Shown here: piece by piece, positions 11,292-21,927 of the stretch
Layout of the letters: each line of letters starts with the position of its first letter
Position numbering within the stretch: position 1 is the first letter of the stretch
Program-made: the position numbers and the translations under genes
From: Smallanthus sonchifolius
Lineage: Eukaryota > Streptophyta > Magnoliopsida > Asterales > Asteraceae
DNA: 64,000 nucleotides
Direction: 5' to 3'
NCBI GenBank assembly: GCA_023525975.1
Contig: CM042030.1
Coordinates: 25,972,350 to 26,036,349, forward strand
Notes under the pieces: model-generated
Database searches by the model: none
What the model was told of the DNA's origin: nothing
The model's input: only the letters and a program-made list of their open reading frames with translations

Positions 11292-11690
11292 AACTTAGAA
11301 TCTGCCCTTCCCAAAGTTTTTTTTTTTTTTTTTTTTTTTTTTAATAAACTTAGAAATATCTCCCCCTAAAATTTTAAAACAGAAAATCTTTTTGTGTTTT
11401 TGAATTTTAAATAACGACTAGAAAAAGAAAAAGAAAAAAAAAACAAAAAATTAAATTTGGACTATGAACTCGACTCATCCGAAACGACTTCATTTTTCTT
11501 CTTGACACCATTTACCTCTAGCAGATAGAAAAACCGTGGTTTATCAAAAGCTTTAGTCCTCCTTTTATATTTTTGACATTTGACAGGAGTGACAAATTTC
11601 CTGTCATGTGCCTGGAAGCCCCACTATCAACAATCCACGTGTTTGTAGAAGCAGTGTAGCGGACAACCTGCACACAACAAAGAAACTCAG
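8457..11690 (-). repeat. Second internal copy of element A lacking gag
   Basis: Near-identical to 1283-4524, including ORF, motif clusters, tandem repeats and poly-T tracts. It ends where the gag stop would begin: ACTCAGTTTAGG is fused to the LTR at TTAGGACCG. The shared TTAGG at the junction indicates a microhomology-mediated deletion of gag, leader and PBS. Confidence 0.9.
8488..9195 (-). CDS. Copia 3' accessory ORF, 235 aa (copy 2)
   Basis: A second intact copy of the accessory ORF at 1314-2021. The only difference visible in the translation is lysine to glutamate in DDWKTIRVYD/DDWETIRVYD. It sits in the gag-less half of element A, next to polypurine tract copy 8457-8472. Its features and family membership are those of copy 1; function unknown. 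Confidence 0.85.
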   Translation of the reverse strand: MPPPPVEYTKFYNIRGSHEWGKIISWAYFSDLNVYAVKREGGVQYFRYAHELKTLPGFEMNRLACLKLLYAEEGGRSGWLERALKFEYRNKWVNFKPQRPQRIIHKNKINPITKRPKVTLKWQPPTTMKKIPLRKLPQNFSRYFKWWNYDSRTGEAVIVLDKGDDWETIRVYDPMWLTNLSERDVYTLYKCQIFSDIWDMEQALQFQRVIEVCFAYEIHAGVSWKEKTKEFLRTD

Positions 11691-12281
11691 TTTAGGACCG
11701 TGTACGTACGGATTACAATAGATTCAACGTGAAACCGAATCAAATAGCGCGGAATTCTATTTGATTGGCGATCCAATCAGTGAGAACGACAACCCGGATC
11801 AATCTAACGATTGATAAACGTTATGAACGTGTAGGAATCGATCCGGGAACGAACTATGAAGTTGGACAAAGTCTCTGGACGATTTCGTGCGGCTAGGGTT
11901 GATTAATATGACTCCTTTTTTTTAACAACACGATTTAAGATGTATTTATAGTCTGCAGGTTCCAGTCGTACGAATGGCTCATACGGATGATCCATTCGTG
12001 CGACTGAGTCATTCGGCAGATTGAACCATCCTTATGGTTCATTCGTACGAATGAGCCATACTTATGACTCATTCGTGCGACTGAGTCCATTCTGACTCAT
12101 CAGCATGAACAACTTCTGCATAAGTATTATTTAAACATGTTAAGGGTATATATCAACTGTGATCAATAATAATAAACATAAACAACCATAAATACTCAAA
12201 ACACACTGTTTTATATCACAACTGACTGATTACATTTGACTCGAACGCTTACAATGAACTGGGGACATATGTGTACCAACA
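11691..12281 (-). repeat. LTR A3 (5' LTR of element A)
   Basis: A 591-bp LTR nearly identical to LTR A1 over its whole length, including the 43 bp absent from A2. Its inner end is altered (TTTAGGACCG instead of TGTTAGGACCG) by the gag deletion junction. It is followed by target duplication ccatg at 12282-12286. Confidence 0.93.
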
Positions 12282-12286
12282 CCATG

Positions 12287-12529
12287 ATCGGGTTCTTAAT
12301 GTATCTTACTGCGTCAAGATCGGATATAATGTTCGCCGTGTGTATGTGTTCCCGGTTTCAATCTCAGCCTAAAGAATCTCACATAAATGCCGTGAAAAGG
12401 ATTTTTCATCATTTGAAGTGGAAACCTAAACTGGGTTTGTGGTATCCTATTCATTGCGATTTGTCTGTTTGCGCATTTACTGATTCTGATTATGGCGGGT
12501 GTTCTCTTGATAGGAAATCTACTTCAGGA
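12287..12529 (+). pseudogene. Copia RT/RNase H fragment (Cop1, part 2)
   Basis: Continues the frame of part 1: FLMYLTASRSDIMFAVCMC, then HINAVKRIFHHLK, and the RNase H start FTDSDYGGCSLDRKSTSG. The aspartate of FTDSD is the first RNase H catalytic residue. The piece is open and ends at 12529 in the target duplication cagga of element B. The next codons of this frame are at 21166. Confidence 0.9.
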
Positions 12530-14408
12530 TGTAAGACCCCAAAATCGGGAACCTTACTTGTTGGCTTAAACGCAAGCTAAGTAGTCATAGACATCAAACT
12601 AAACATAATTCATTGCAGCGGAAATCAGTTAGTCAACAAATGTCAACGACCCGACCCAAACATAATTCAAATCAAGTACTAATATCAAAATGTCTCAATG
12701 AAACAACTAGTAAATAGTGTCATCACAAATGCCCACGATAACCAAATGCCATCTAGAAGCCGCCAGCTCACACCTTCTCTTTACCTGAAATACATGCTTA
12801 AAAGTCAGCTACGCTGAGTGAGTTTTATAGTAGTTCCTTAGGGAATATTGAATCCCAAAACGTTATAAAATAGTTTTCATCTCAAAGGTTTATTCATAGT
12901 ACTTTCTCAACAGTTCAAACAGGTATATTTTATCGACAAACAATTATACCATGTTGCCTGGTCTGAAGACACAAGCAAACATGATCTCTCGCATGACTTA
13001 CGTCAGACACAATATCCCGTTAACTAACGTCAACACAATATCAAGCATTCGCTCGATCTCCCGCCTGACTAATGGCAGACTCAATATCCCGTTGACTAAC
13101 GTCAACACAATATCAAGCTTCCGTTCGATCTCCCGCCACGACGTTTAAGTACGTGACACAAACTTATACACACATGCAAGCATAACGATTATTTAAAAGC
13201 ATATATTTCTTTATCAAAGCGTCGTCTATGCATGCATCTTACTAGAAACACGTTTTACATGTACTCATGCCCAAAACAATAAAATATTTAAAAGTGGGCT
13301 ATAGAAACTCACCTTTGCTCGACACCCTATGATCTTTAAAACTCATTAACTCCTCGTGCACGCCTTTCGACCCCGCACCTAGAACATACACAATACACGA
13401 GTCAATATACGACCCGACGTTACGTCCCCACCTACACGACTAACCCTACGTCACGCATGACTATACCTACGTGCATGGCTCCCCATGTATTACGTACAAC
13501 CCGTCCAAGTTCCTTTCATCCTCACGTGATCCGAACTCCTTTCCGGGCCTCCGAACGCGTCGAACACCACCATCGTTCCCGCTATGCACCGCCGTGGTAC
13601 CTTACCCACGTGTTTCCGCCCTTTTCCAGTTCCGCGACCTCATCTTCGGGCACTTATGAGCGCCGCCGTGGCCTTCCGGAACCACCACAGCCGGTCACCA
13701 CCACCCTGGAGCCACCACAGAACCACAACCGAACCACCACAGCCCCCGTCGGCTTCGTTTGGTCCTCCTCCGGCTTATGGTTCACCACCCGGCTCTAACC
13801 GGCTCCTTCTCCGACTTCGCTACGCACGTCGGCCACCCCAAAAGGGTTCGACCGAGTACTCCCTTAACCAATAAACACTCACAAATGAAAACAATGATAT
13901 TAACGAGTCAAGATTCGAGATTATACCTTCGATCCGAGTGACTCGTGTAAATCGAATCACCTAAAATTGTCTCCCTCGAAACCCTAGGATCACAAAACAC
14001 TTTATTATGATTATCCGAGACGTATAACGTGTAAGCAATGATTAGAGGATCACGAATATACCTTTGATCCGAACAAGAACGCGTCAAACGAGCTCCTCTT
14101 CTCTCCCCTAGATCTCGACGACCGCAAACTTGCAAATGGGGGCTCTCCCTTTGCGCCGTGAACCTAAAGGGTGTCCCACCCTTGGACCGGGCTTCGGCCC
14201 TTGCGTGCATTCAGCCCGTCTTGAACTTTTAACAAAACCCCTGTAAGCCTCGTTATTTACCCGACGCCCCATCTAGGTTTATTTATACAAAAAGAAACCC
14301 AATACTACACCTTTGTTAGGTCTCGTTACGGTCCCGTAACATTCTGTCCATTGTATTACAACATATATTCATTAATCCTGTTAGTTCCATAAAAACCGGG
14401 ACGTTACA
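12530..14408 (-). repeat. LTR B1 (3' LTR of element B)
   Basis: A 1879-bp LTR starting TGTAAGACCCC and ending CGGGACGTTACA on the plus strand. It contains a TATA-like box on the minus strand at 14277-14288 and the AGGTGAGTT motif at 13306-13314 (minus). It lacks about 12 bp near 13480 that B2 and B3 both have. Confidence 0.92.
14277..14288 (-). promoter_or_regulatory. TATA box of LTR B1
   Basis: The minus strand reads GTATAAATAAAC about 120 bp inside the LTR. The equivalent box in B2 is at 21029-21040. Confidence 0.55.
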
Positions 14409-15493
14409 AGTCTTCCCCCCCTTGAAGAGGTTTCGTCCTCGAAACCTACGTCATATGGAAATAAATGTGGATAACGTTCGCGCATCTCCGCCTTGGGCTC
14501 CCAAGTAGCCTCGGATCCCTTACGATACTTCCATTGCACCTTAACAATTGGGATTACTTTCCTCCCAAGTCTCTTTTCCTTTCTATCCAGTATAGCCACA
14601 GGTTCCTCTACATAATTTAGCTTGTCGTCCACCACGATGTCGTCTAACGGCACGTGTTCCGTAGCGTCAGCCAGACACTTCCGTAAATGGGACACATGAA
14701 AAGTCGGGTGTATCCCTGCCAGTTCGTCTAGAAAAAACAATCGGTAGGCGACACTACCAACACGCTCCTCAATCATAAATGGTCCGATATACCTTGGACT
14801 AAGCTTTCCAAGTTTTTGGAAACGAATGATTCCCTTCCATGGCGACACCTTACGCATCACATAGTCCCCTGCACTAAAATCTATAGGCCGCCGTCTCTTA
14901 TCCGCATAAGACTTTTGTCGATCCTGAGCGGCTTTCATTCTCAGCTTTACCATCTCAAATTTCTCAGAAGTTGCTTTCACAACGTCTAAACTTCCTAGCT
15001 CTTTCTCTCCGATCTCTCCCCAGCACACAGGGGTTCTACATCTTCTCCCATATAACATCTCGTATGGTGGCATTCCAATAGTCGTATGATAACTATTGTT
15101 ATAAGAGAATTCCGCCAACGGTAGGTGACTATCCCATGCACCGCCAAAATCTATCACATACGCACGAAGCATGTCCTCCAATGTTTGTATCGTCCGCTCA
15201 GATTGTCCGTCGCTCTGAGGATGATACGCTGTGCTAATATGTAATCTCGTCCCCATAGCTTCATTGAATCTCTTCCAAAACTTCGACGTGAACCTCGTAT
15301 CCCGATCAGATATAATAGAAATCGACACTCCATGTCGTGCGATGATTTCATTCACAAAGACCTCCGATAACCTCTCAGAAGAGAAGGTCTCTCTTATCGG
15401 CAGAAAATGAGCACTTTTCGTTAACCGATCCACTACTACCCAAATCGTATCGTGCCCCTTCGCCGTTTTGGGAAACTTCGTAAAAAAATCCAT
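14381..15493 (-). pseudogene. pol: Gypsy integrase core and chromodomain-like tail (element B)
   Basis: A 370-codon open stretch containing the integrase catalytic core: D in MDFFTKFP near the start, D in IISDRDTRF and E in SDGQSERTIQ, so the DDE triad looks intact. GRRCRTPVCWGE and the C-terminal GPFMIEERVGSVAYRL and HPTFHVSHLRKC blocks follow, then VQWKYRKGSEATWEP, a chromodomain-like end. It is separated from the rest of pol by a TAG where the tryptophan of KWKWEHI would stand. The frame runs through the polypurine tract and ends 27 bases inside the LTR. Confidence 0.9.
14409..14425 (-). promoter_or_regulatory. Polypurine tract of element B
   Basis: The minus strand reads TCAAGGGGGGGAAGACT next to the LTR start. 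It also encodes the last codons before the pol stop. Confidence 0.8.
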
Positions 15494-15505
15494 CGTAATG
15501 TGCTC

Positions 15506-16036
15506 CTATTTCCACTTTGGTATCTCTAACGGTTGGATTTTACCATAAGGCTTTTGGTGCTCTGCCTTAACCTGCAGGCACGTCAAACATTTGCTCACAT
15601 ATTGGATCACATCAGGCTTCATTCCTGGCGACCAATAGTTACCCTTCATGTCCTGGTACATCTTTGTCGTACCCGGGTGAATCGAGTACCTTGCCTTGTG
15701 CACTTCGTCGAGCACTTGTTCTCTAAACCCATCAAACTTTGGTATCCAAATACGGTCATTCTTGACCCACACCCCATGGCTATTCTCAGTCAACAATTCA
15801 AGCTGCTCGAATATTCTTTCTTCCTTCAACTTCTCCTCCCGCAAGGCCTCCGCTTGCACATCTCTTAGTAACGTCGGGAAATCTGGTGTTACTATCAATT
15901 GACATGCTTTAACCCTAATCGGAGTGTGTTCCTCCTTGCGACTCAACGCGTCCGCAACCACATTTTCTTTACCAGGGTGGTAAAGGATTTCACAGTCATA
16001 GTCTTTAATTAGCTCTAGCCACCTCCTTTTCCTCAT
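15506..16036 (-). pseudogene. pol: Gypsy RNase H end and integrase zinc-binding domain (element B)
   Basis: Opens with MRKRRWLELIKDYDCEI and HPGKENVVADALSRK, the gypsy RNase H end, and continues into the integrase HHCC domain (RYSIHPGTTKMYQDMK, YVSKCLTCLQVKAEHQ). It is bounded by in-frame TAG codons on both sides: one replaces the glutamine of FEQKELN, the other the tryptophan before the catalytic core. Both fit C-to-T or G-to-A changes. Confidence 0.88.
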
Positions 16037-16048
16037 ATTTAATTCTTT

Positions 16049-16876
16049 CTACTCGAAGAAGTACTTCAAGCTCTTGTGATATGTGTAGATCGTACACTTG
16101 ATCCCATATAAATAATGCCTCCATAACTTAAGCGCAAACACCACTGCTGGCAGTTCTAAATCATGGGTAGGGTAATTCACCTCATGCGTCTTTAATTTTC
16201 TTGACGCATAAGCAACTACTTTACCTCGTTGCATTAACACGTAACCCAGACCCAAATAAGATGCATTCGAATACACCACTAAATTGCTCATCCCTTCTGG
16301 TAACGTTAACACCGGCGCTTCAGTTAATTGCTTCTTTAGCTCTTGAAACGCACCTTCTTGTTCTGCTTCCCAAGTAAACTTCACGCCCTTTCGAGTCAAT
16401 TTAGTTAATGGCGTTGCTAGCTTGTAGAAGTCCTTAATGAACTTCCTATAATAGCCCGCTAACCCCAAAAAACTACGCACTTCCGTTGGAGTCTTTGGAG
16501 CGTTCCACTTCACCACCGCTTCAATCTTCGTAGGATCCACCATTATCCCTTCTGGGTTAATAACATGACCCATAAACTGTACCTCTTGTGGCCAAAATGC
16601 ACACTTCGAGAATTTAGCGTAAAGCTTTTCTCGCCTCAATGACTCCAACACTTCTCGCATGTGCTCTCCATGCTCCTCCTCGCTCTTAGAGTATATTAGA
16701 ATATCGTCAATAAATACGATCACCGATCTATCCAACATCGGTCTACACACATGATTCATTAAGTCCATGAATGCTGCATGAGCATTCGTTAACCTAAAGG
16801 ATATAACTAAGAATTCATAATGCCCATAACATGTCCGAAATGTAGTCTTCGGAATATCCACCTCCCTAACCTTCAA
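16049..16876 (-). pseudogene. pol: Gypsy RT palm and RNase H (element B)
   Basis: The RT catalytic motif FIDDILIYSK is at residues 55-64 of this stretch, followed by FMGHVINPEGI, FLGLAGYYRKFI and the RNase H domain. The conserved FGLTNAP block is degraded to FRLTNAH. The first RNase H catalytic aspartate is replaced (VYSNAS where VYSDAS is usual), so this enzyme would be inactive even without the stops. Confidence 0.9.
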
Positions 16877-16912
16877 CTGGTGATCTCCTGACCTCAGATC
16901 TATACGCGAAAA

Positions 16913-18118
16913 CTACTTCAACCCTTGCAGTTGGTCGAACAAGTCATCAATACGTGGTATAGGATACTTGTTCTTAATCGTCAACTTATTAAGCTCTCGG
17001 TGGTCGATGCACATACGCATGCTACCATCCTTCTTCTTTACAAATAAGACCAGTGCACCCCACGGTGAGATGCTTAGTCTTATGAACCCCTTATCGAACA
17101 AATCTTGAAGTTGCTCCATGAGCTCCTTCTTCTCTGTCGGTGCTAAGCGATACTGCGCTCTAGCGACCGGTTGTGCTCCTTGCTGTAAATCAATCTGGAA
17201 TTCGATTTCCCTCTCTGGTGGTACTCCCGTCAAGTCATCAAGGAAGACATCAGGAAAGTCTTGCACCACAGGAACTTCTGACAATTCTACGATCTTCGCT
17301 TCAGTATTAGTGATATAGGCTAGGTATGCCCTGCATCGCCGCCTCAAGGACTTTACTGCCTTCATCATCGAAATCACTCTCGATAGAGAGCTTTCTCGGT
17401 CTCCATACACAGTTACTACCGTACCTTCCAAGGATCTCAACTTTATCTTCTTCCTTCGGCAAACTATATCCGCATCAAATGCAGCCAACCAGTCCATACC
17501 CAATACTACATCAAAACCTCCCAAAGCGATTATAAATAATCTAGCGGGAAATCCATGACCCTCTAGATCAATATAACAATCATCTAAAGCTTCAATCACC
17601 CTGGTGGGAGATCCTACCGCACTCTCAACACTGAACGGCTTCTCTATCATTCTACCAGTTCTACGTAAACTCTTACAGAAAGATGGGGCTACAAAACTCT
17701 TACTTGCCCCATAATCAAACAAAACAGTAGTTGGTACATCATTAATAAGAAAAGTACCTGAAACCACGTTCGGGTCACTCTTCGCCTCAGCTGCAGTCAT
17801 AGTGAAGGCTCTCGCCTTTGCCTTAGGCTTCTCATCCTTTTTCTTCACTGGGACCGTTTCCTTGCTTGGTCCCGCACCCTGACATGTCTTACAATCTTTT
17901 GCCCTATGGCCAACACCTCCACATTGATAACACTTAGGATCACGCGGGCAATCTCTAGAGAAATGTCCTGCTTTGCCGCATCTGTAACACAAAACAAATT
18001 CAGCTTTGCACTCGCCCGAGTGCAACCTTCCACATTTACCACATGGATCTGGACCCTCGGTCCTTGTCTTCTTGCCAAATGGAATCTTTTGGTCCCTAAT
18101 AAATCTCTTACTAGGCAC
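16913..18118 (-). pseudogene. gag-pol: Gypsy gag zinc knuckles, protease and RT N-terminus (element B)
   Basis: Residues 44-57 and 63-76 of this 401-codon stretch are two CCHC knuckles (CYRCGKAGHFSRDC and CYQCGGVGHRAKDC); a CGKCGRLHSGEC motif precedes them. The protease site reads VLFDYGASKSF, with tyrosine where serine or threonine normally follows the catalytic aspartate. IIALGGFDVVLGMDWLA and the RT start (PISPWGA-type region, FVKKKDGSMRMCID, LNKLTIKNKYPIPRIDDLF) follow. It ends at a TAG just before FSRIDLRSG. Confidence 0.9.
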
Positions 18119-18182
18119 AATCCATTTCTTTTCTTTCGACTTCTTTTCCTATACTTCGGTACTCATGACATCATCATATAAT

Positions 18183-18923
18183 GTCCCACTTAATTCTACA
18201 GCTTCGTCGAAGCTCGGCGGTTGCTGAGCTTTGACCAAATGTCTCACCTTATCAGGCAAACCATCTACATACAGTTTCTTCCAACGCTCATCATTACCAG
18301 CTAAGTGTGGCACCAGACGTGCCATCTCAATAAACTTTGAAGTGTACTCGCGGTGTGTTAGCTTACCCTCTCTAGCTCCCCTAGAGCATAAAACTTCTTC
18401 CTCACTAACCCCTTCAGATCATCCCAAGTCATGTCACTCAATTTTTGAACAGTCTTCCTCTCTTTGACCGAGTTCCACCACTTTAGAGCCTCCCCAGCAA
18501 AAGAGTGTGAAATGAATTTCACAATCTGGTTCGGATTACATTCACTGATTGAGATGGTAGGCTCCATCTCCTTAAGCAGTGGTACGTAGCCACCGCATCT
18601 TTGCGCCCATCAAACTTAGGCGGATCACACTTCTTGAAGTGCCTATAGTCACATTTACCACCATTCCCAGATGGTTCGAATGCCGCTTTCACAATGTCTG
18701 GCAAGTACTTGTGGATCATCTCCACCACCTCTTTCTTCATCGCATCGCGAACTGCTGGTTGGAACTGGAACTCTTCATCGTGCTCAGAGTGCACTGAAGG
18801 TTCAGTATGCACAGATGGTTTAGTGTGAACCAACATCTCCTCTCCATTACCATCCTCATTCTGAACATTCCTACGACGTCTCCTGGCGTTAGCATTAACA
18901 ACAACTTGTCTTTTCGCTGCCAT
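18183..18923 (-). pseudogene. gag: Gypsy gag N-terminus (element B)
   Basis: Starts MAAKRQVVVNANARRRRRN and contains FKKCDPPKFDGRKDAV, a gypsy gag landmark. A frameshift near 18590 separates it from the next gag block (FAGEALKWWNSVKERK, WDDLKGLVRKKFYAL; 18358-18567). Compared with the duplicate at 21196-21582 this copy has lost 45 bp in frame between VKAAFE and PSGNGG. Gag would form the particle; here it is broken. Confidence 0.85.
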
Positions 18924-19254
18924 CTACTTACTGAAATTTTTAAAAAACAGAGCAATATTCAGGTACAGTTTAAAACATTATGAGCAATGCAATTAGCTAA
19001 TGACGGTGGCCAATCACCATTATCCTCTCGCCTTGCTTTTCAGGTTTTAAACCTTCCCTGTATTGCATCTTGGCATAATGCCCCCGTCTTAGCCTACTAA
19101 CACGACACATTAACATGGCATACTAACACGACACACATATAAACTCATACCTGGCGCTTCTGGCTTTTGGTTACACGTGATGACATTCCCACTCATTGGT
19201 TCCATTCTCAGTCTAAGTCTAGGCATCGAGGATGCCCAGATTATTTAAACCACC
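18924..19254 (-). other. 5' leader of element B
   Basis: Untranslated DNA between the gag start and the PBS. No ORF and no clear repeats. A diverged copy lies at 21583-21912. Confidence 0.6.
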
Positions 19255-19267
19255 GCTTTGATACCAA
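19255..19267 (-). promoter_or_regulatory. Primer binding site of element B
   Basis: The minus strand reads TTGGTATCAAAGC directly after the LTR, one mismatch from the initiator tRNA-Met complement. A copy is at 21913-21925. Confidence 0.8.
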
Positions 19268-19269
19268 CT

Positions 19270-21160
19270 TGTAAGACCCCAAAACCGGGAACCTTACTTG
19301 TTGGCTCAAACGCAAGCTAAGTAGTCATAGACATCAAACAAAACACAATTCATTGCAGCGGAAATCATTTAGTCAACAAATGCCAACGACCCGACCCAAA
19401 CATAATTCAAAGCAAGTACTAATATCAAAATGTCTCAACGAAACAACTAGTAAATAGTGTCATCACAAACGCCCACGGTAACCAAATGCCATCCAGAAGC
19501 CGCCAGCTCACACCTTCTCTTTACCTGAAATACATGCTTAAAAGTAAGCTACGCTGAGTGAGTTCTATAGTAGTTCCTTAGGGAATATTGAATCCCAAAA
19601 CGTTATAAAATAGTTTCCATCTCAAAGGTTTATTCATAGTACTTTCTCAACAGTTCAAACAGGTATATTTTATCGACAAACAATTAAACCATGTTACCCA
19701 GTCCGAACACACAAGCAAACATGATCTCCCGCCTGACTTACGTCAAACACAATATCCCGTTAACTAACGGCAACAGAATATCAAGCTTTCGCTCGATCTC
19801 CCGCCTGAATAATGCCAGACTTAATATCCCGTTGATGAAATTCAACACAACATCATGCTTACGCTCGATTTCCCGCCACGACGTTTATGTACGTGACACA
19901 AAGTCATACACACATGCAAGCATAACGATTATTTAAAAGTATATATTTCTTTATCAAAAGCGTCATCTATGCATGCAACTTCCGAGAAACACGTTTTACA
20001 TGTATTCATGCCCAAAACAATAAAATATTTAAAAGTTGGCGATAGAAACTCACCTTTGCTCGACACACTACGATCTGTAGAACTCACTAACTCCCCGTGC
20101 TCGTCTTTCGACCCCGCACCTAGAACACACACAATACACGAGTCAATATACGACCCAACGTTACGTCCCCACCTACACGACTAACCCTACATCACGCACG
20201 ACCATACGTATGTGCATGGCCCCATGTATGGCTCCCCATGCGTTACGTACAACCCGTCCATGTTCCCTTCGTCCTCACGTGATCCGAACTCCTCTCTGGG
20301 CCTCCGAACATGTCAAACACCACCATCGTTCCCGCTATGCACCACCGTGGTACCTTCCCCACGCGTATCCGCCCCTTTCCGGTTCCGCGTCCTCATCATT
20401 GGGCACCCGTGAGCACCGCCGTGGCCTTCCAGAACTACCACAGCCCGTCACCACCACCATGGAGCCACCACAGAACCACCACTGATCCACCACAACCCTC
20501 GTCGGCTTCGTTTGGTCCTCCTCCGCCTTACGGTTCACCACCCGGCCCTAAGCGGCTCCTTCTCCGACTTCGCTACGCACATCGGCCACCCCAAAAGGGT
20601 TCGGCCGAGTACTCCCTTAACCTGTAAACACTCATAAATGAAAACAACGATATTAACGAGTCAAGATTCGAGATTATACCTTCGATCCAAGTGACTCGTG
20701 CAAATCGAATCACCTAAACCTGTCTCCCTCGAAACCCTAGGATCACAAAACACTTTATTATGATTATCCGAGACTTATAACGTGTAAGCAATGATTAGAG
20801 GATCATGAATATACCTTCGATCCGAACAAGAACGCGTCAAACGAGCTCCTCTTCTCTCCCCTTGATCTCGACGGCTGCAAACTTGCAAATGGGGGCTCCC
20901 CTTTGCGTCGTGAACCTAAAGGGTGTCCCACCCTTGGACCGGGCTTCAGCCCTTACGTGCATTCGGCCCGTTTTAAACTTTTAATAAAACCCCTCTAAGC
21001 CTCGTTATTTAACCGACGCCCCTTCTAGGTTTATTTATACAAAAAGAAACCCAATACTACACCTTTGTTAGGTCTCGTTACGGTCGTGTAACATTCTGTC
21101 CATTGTATTAAAACATATATACATTTATTATGTTAGTTCCATAAAAACCGGGATGTTACA
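19270..21160 (-). repeat. LTR B2 (5' LTR of element B)
   Basis: An 1891-bp LTR with the same ends as B1 (TGTAAGACCCC, GGGATGTTACA). The AGGTGAGTT motif is at 20047-20055 and the TATA box at 21029-21040, both on the minus strand. It is followed by target duplication cagga at 21161-21165. Confidence 0.92.
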
Positions 21161-21165
21161 CAGGA

Positions 21166-21203
21166 GGCTGTCAACTATTAGGAAATCGCCTAGTCTCATG
21201 GTG
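21166..21203 (+). pseudogene. Copia RNase H sliver (Cop1, part 3)
   Basis: Encodes GCQLLGNRLVSW, the codons that follow KSTSG in copia RNase H, in frame with 12529 once element B is removed. It is cut at about 21203 by the junction of the tandem duplication. Confidence 0.85.
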
Positions 21204-21582
21204 TCACCGCATCTTTGCGCCCATCAAACTTAGGCGGATCACACTTCTTGAAGTGCCCATAGTCACAGTTACCACCATTCCCAGACGGTTTCTTCTTCTC
21301 TTTCATCCCATCCAGAACTCTCTTCTCTAACTCTTCGAATGCCACTTTCACAATGTCTGGTAAGTACTCGTGGATCATCTCCACCACCTCTTTCTTCATC
21401 GCATCGCGAACTGCTGGTTGGAACTAGAACTCTTCATCGTGCTCAGAGTGCATTGAAGGTTCAGTAAGCCCAGATGGTTCAGTGTGAACCAACATCTCCT
21501 CTCCATTACCATCCTCATTCTGAACATTCCTATGACGCCTCTTGGCGTTAGCATTAACAACAACTTGTCTTTTCGCTGCCAT
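21196..21582 (-). pseudogene. gag: Duplicate of element B gag N-terminus
   Basis: Starts MAAKR at 21582 and includes MKKEVVEMIHEYLPDIVK and FKKCDPPKFDGRKDAV before hitting the junction. It retains the 15-codon block (starting ELEKRVLDGMKEKKK) missing from the copy at 18923. It has its own stop at the EEFQFQ position (CAG to TAG). Confidence 0.8.
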
Positions 21583-21927
21583 CTACTTACTGAAATTTTA
21601 ACAAACAGAGCAATATTCAGGTACAGTTTAAAACATTACGAGCAATGCAATTAGCTAATGACGGTGGCCAATCACCATTACCCTCTCGCCTTGCTTTTCA
21701 GGTTTTAGACCTTCCCTGTACTGCGTCTTGGCATAATGCCCCCGTCTTAGCCTACTAACATGACACATTAACATGGCATACTAACACGACACACATATAA
21801 ACTCATACCTGACGCTTCTGGCTTTTGGTTACACGTGAAGACATTCCCACTCATTGGTTCCATTCTCAGTCTAAGTCTAGGCATCGAGGATGCCCAGATT
21901 AGTTAAACCAACGCTTTGATACCAACT

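Larger units (their letters stand above)
691..12281 (-). mobile_element. Element A: three-LTR tandem copia-type element without RT or integrase
   Basis: A composite retroelement in minus orientation inserted in the RT frame of Cop1. It begins TGTTAGGACC and ends GTACCAACA, and is flanked by the 5-bp direct repeat ccatg (686-690 and 12282-12286). Removing it restores the YHAMIGFLMYL reading of Cop1. Reading along the minus strand the order is LTR (12281-11691), a second internal copy lacking gag (11690-8457), LTR (8456-7908), PBS, gag, protease remnant, repeats, 235-aa ORF, polypurine tract, LTR (1282-691). No integrase, RT or RNase H is present, so mobility must depend on another copia element. 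The single outer duplication argues that the tandem form arose after one insertion, by unequal recombination. Confidence 0.92.
12530..21160 (-). mobile_element. Element B: chromovirus-like Ty3/gypsy element
   Basis: A gypsy element in minus orientation, 8.6 kb, inserted in the RNase H region of Cop1 with target duplication cagga (12525-12529 and 21161-21165). LTRs are 12530-14408 and 19270-21160. The internal region encodes gag, protease, RT, RNase H, integrase and a chromodomain-like tail in the standard gypsy order, all broken by stops. The PBS is at 19255 and the polypurine tract at 14409. The RNase H/integrase order and the WKYRKGSEATWEPKAEM tail resemble Tekay-type chromoviruses. Confidence 0.93.

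Noticed and set aside
13457..13874. Proline/histidine-rich ORFs in LTR B (also 20210-20627, 22719-23134)
   Set aside because: Overlapping frames in three LTR copies with indels between them; no codon-level conservation is apparent.
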